Shown here: positions 62,392 through 64,000 of the stretch, one piece after another
Numbering within the stretch: position 1 is the first letter of the stretch
Layout: each line of letters opens with the position of its first letter
Assembly (NCBI GenBank): GCA_020829485.1
Contig: JAIVFU010000016.1
Coordinates: 42,997 to 106,996, forward strand
Source of the DNA: Nostoc sp. CHAB 5834
Lineage (GTDB): Bacteria > Cyanobacteriota > Cyanobacteriia > Cyanobacteriales > Nostocaceae
DNA: 64,000 nt
Direction: 5' to 3'
Made by a program: the position numbers and the translations under genes
Notes under the pieces: model-generated
Seen by the model: only the letters and a program-made list of their open reading frames with translations
Databases searched by the model: none
What the model was told of the DNA's origin: nothing

Positions 62392-63480
62392 CTAAGTCCA
62401 ATAAAGAATTTCAGCATTTGGAAAGCGCCTACTAATCTCACTCTCAAAAAAGTTACGCAACGCCTTCATTATGTCCTTCTCGTAAACGTACTTCGTCCCA
62501 CCAAACTTATTACGCTTGACGCTGCGTTTTGCCTCATCCATCTCTAATTTTGATTGCGGATACCAAGTTTGTAACACTTCTTTTGACCCAGGTGTGAACC
62601 GATGCGAGATTAGCTCAATGGTAAGGTTACAATCAAAATCCAGTGCCTCGTTTATCTGGTCAAACAAACGACTATAGTGCATCTGCCAATCGTCTATGGG
62701 CATAATTGGCGCGATAACCAAGCCTATTGGATAACCGCCACCGCCGCGCTCTTGTGGTAACGCCAACCGTCGCAATGCATTCAGTCTAGATGCTACGGAT
62801 GCCGTGCCACCTTCAAACTTACCAGAAATCGGTGCAGCATTAACACTCATCCGACAGCGAGTATGCCCATTGTGTGGTAAATCGAGTAATCCATCCACAG
62901 CATCAAACTTCGATACCCAACGTAGATGTGCATTGGTACGAGTGCCAAAGTAACGGATACATTCAGCAAGACTTCCAGTTAAATGCTCAATACCCAATGG
63001 GTCTGTATAACAGCTAACTTCAAAACTTGTGGTTTTACCCTGTTGTTCGTAGTTCGCTAAGTTCTCTAATATCTGCGGTAAGTTGGCAAAAACGCGAATT
63101 ACAGGTGGCCCCGACAAGCTACCAGCTAGGTAACAATATTGACAGTGAGCGGGACAACCTTCGGCAAGGTGAAACTGCCAATCCGCAGAAGGTGGGATGG
63201 GACTGAGTTTAAAAGAACTGGGTGGTGCAGTAACCACCGCTAAGGTACGCTTGGCGATGTTGTAAGTATCCCGCTCAGACTCACCGCGCAAACCCTTCAG
63301 GCGGTTCTGTGATAGTTCTTCTATTGGTAAGTTGAGTAACTGCACACGTTTAAGAATCTGCTGCCCCCAATCCTCATCTAGGGCAGCAGGTGTAAACAGT
63401 ACCCGTTCAGGTATCCACAACCTTGGTAGTCTTGTTTGTGTATCTGATACTGAAACTTGGTCTGTAATGGTATTCAGCAA
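62392..63480 (-). CDS. Radical SAM spore-photoproduct-lyase-like protein
   Basis: 362 residues. The radical SAM cluster motif is CPAHCQYCYL (CxxxCxxC, about 106-115), preceded by WQFHLAEG. RRLALPQERGGGGYPIGLVI, DDWQMHYSRLFDQINEALDF and a C-terminal LEMDEAKRSVKRNKFGGTKY fit the SPL-like branch in bacteria that do not sporulate. It may repair DNA photoproducts or act on another substrate; the photoproduct-specific cysteine is not obvious to me. The start is a TTG with GGAG 7 bases upstream. The small gene at 63519 precedes it on the same strand. Confidence 0.88.
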   Translation of the reverse strand: MLNTITDQVSVSDTQTRLPRLWIPERVLFTPAALDEDWGQQILKRVQLLNLPIEELSQNRLKGLRGESERDTYNIAKRTLAVVTAPPSSFKLSPIPPSADWQFHLAEGCPAHCQYCYLAGSLSGPPVIRVFANLPQILENLANYEQQGKTTSFEVSCYTDPLGIEHLTGSLAECIRYFGTRTNAHLRWVSKFDAVDGLLDLPHNGHTRCRMSVNAAPISGKFEGGTASVASRLNALRRLALPQERGGGGYPIGLVIAPIMPIDDWQMHYSRLFDQINEALDFDCNLTIELISHRFTPGSKEVLQTWYPQSKLEMDEAKRSVKRNKFGGTKYVYEKDIMKALRNFFESEISRRFPNAEILYWT

Positions 63481-63518
63481 TATCGTTCTCCGTTATGAAA
63501 GTTTGCTGATTTCTGCAA

Positions 63519-63845
63519 TTAATTTTCCAGGACTTGCTTAATTCGTCGTTCTAACAAATCAAGATCCAAACTGCCTTCATCACGGTTAATTCGGCGCACA
63601 GTTGAATTAACGTTAGCTAAATTAACCAATAAATCTTGAAGAATTTCCTGCTGCTGACGGGCTTGAGTAACCTCGTGTGGTTCCTGTACTAAATCACGGA
63701 CGATGGTATCTTCAGCGCGAGAGGCGATAATTGGATCGCTTTGCCCTTGAACGTGAACAAAGGTTCGTCGCCCTGGGCCTCGCTCCTCTTCTATTGGTAT
63801 AACTGCTGTTACTTGGTCAGAACGCACATATTTGCCAAATCCCAA
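63519..63845 (-). CDS. Small protein weakly resembling RemA/DUF370
   Basis: 108 residues. The N-terminal half MGFGKYVRSDQVTAVIPIEE, then GPGRRTFVHVQGQSDPIIAS, resembles the RemA pattern (xGFGNxVxAxRxxAI...GRRTRxVIxxxS) of bacterial biofilm regulators, but this is a weak match by eye. The second half is helical (RQQQEILQDLLVNLANVNST). It precedes the radical SAM gene on the same strand by 38 bp, so they may be co-transcribed. Confidence 0.7.
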   Translation of the reverse strand: MGFGKYVRSDQVTAVIPIEEERGPGRRTFVHVQGQSDPIIASRAEDTIVRDLVQEPHEVTQARQQQEILQDLLVNLANVNSTVRRINRDEGSLDLDLLERRIKQVLEN

Positions 63846-63873
63846 ATGGACTAGCTCTGATGAGAGTATTTTC

Positions 63874-64000
63874 GGCGTTGCTGAGTGCGGTATGAATTAA
63901 TCAAACACCAGGATAAAACGATACTTCAAGTAATGAAGTAATAATCGAATAGAGTATTTCAGCATTTCTACGGACTTAGAATAACACAGTGTTTTTCGAT
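63874..64000. repeat. Left end of a GGCGTTGC-family element at the window edge
   Basis: CGGCGTTGCTGAGTGCGGTA then TGAATTAATC matches the left arm of 30357-30469. The right arm is not visible before the window ends; no gene is seen here. Confidence 0.45.

Noticed and set aside
1..64000. tRNA, rRNA and complete insertion sequences
   Set aside because: No cloverleaf with a GGTTCGAATCC-type T arm and no transposase frame was recognised by eye; a tRNAscan or IS search could overturn this.

Overview
The window comes from a cyanobacterial chromosome, very probably a filamentous heterocyst-forming Nostocales species (Nostoc or a close relative). The signs are abundant HIP1 octamers (GCGATCGC), tandem heptamer repeats, an oxygen-dependent chlorophyll cyclase (acsF), a cold-type RRM protein beside an rpsU remnant, many Ser/Thr kinases and hybrid histidine kinases, DUF2996, and an adjacent DUF6888/DUF6887 pair. 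I saw no rRNA, tRNA, CRISPR array, prophage or intact transposase.

Layout. 0-5.9 kb: a pentapeptide-repeat membrane protein cut by the window edge, a quinone-oxidoreductase-like dehydrogenase, a multi-PAS hybrid kinase, and a rhomboid-fold protein lacking catalytic residues. 6.0-14.2 kb: signalling block with a TPR Ser/Thr kinase, a two-gene hybrid-kinase operon (4-nt overlap) and a convergent second Ser/Thr kinase. 14.7-20.8 kb: DUF697 GTPase, a gutted histidine-kinase remnant, DUF937 protein, PNPOx-like and GNAT enzymes, ArfB and an S4 RNA-binding protein. 22.0-28.2 kb: four same-strand genes that look like an accessory, possibly defensive cassette: DpdE-like SNF2 helicase, a GIY-YIG-like/GNAT/PUA-like fusion, an ASCH protein and a small P-loop ATPase. 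28.2-31.3 kb: DUF4350-MoxR pair, then the RRM gene with its terminator and a frameshifted rpsU pseudogene. 32-41.8 kb: aldo-keto reductase, pentapeptide protein, hydrolases, acsF, TM2 and DUF2996 proteins. 43-55.5 kb: an unrecognised 337-residue protein, a D-Ala-D-Ala carboxypeptidase-like enzyme, mnmG, a PilP-like-tailed membrane protein, holB, DUF411, a TPR protein and an arginase-family ureohydrolase. 56.5-64 kb: GHL10-type glycosidase, site-2 protease with DUF6888/DUF6887 in one operon, a radical SAM SPL-like enzyme and a RemA-like small protein.

The most striking layer is intergenic. At least ten families of short inverted-repeat elements (MITE-like, about 80-270 bp) fill the gaps, often nested. 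Several have target-site duplications readable directly: 10 bp for the CAATACGG family, 9 bp for the CATTGGTGTC family, 10 bp for the CAGGGCTG family and 8 bp for the GGCGTTGC family. In one case an uninterrupted paralogue of the host repeat lies 9 kb away and serves as an empty-site control. Elements also supply stop codons, disrupt flanks and lie beside degraded genes (rpsU, WD40 fragment, histidine-kinase remnant, frameshifted small gene). All function calls come from reading the sequence and family knowledge; no database search was run.
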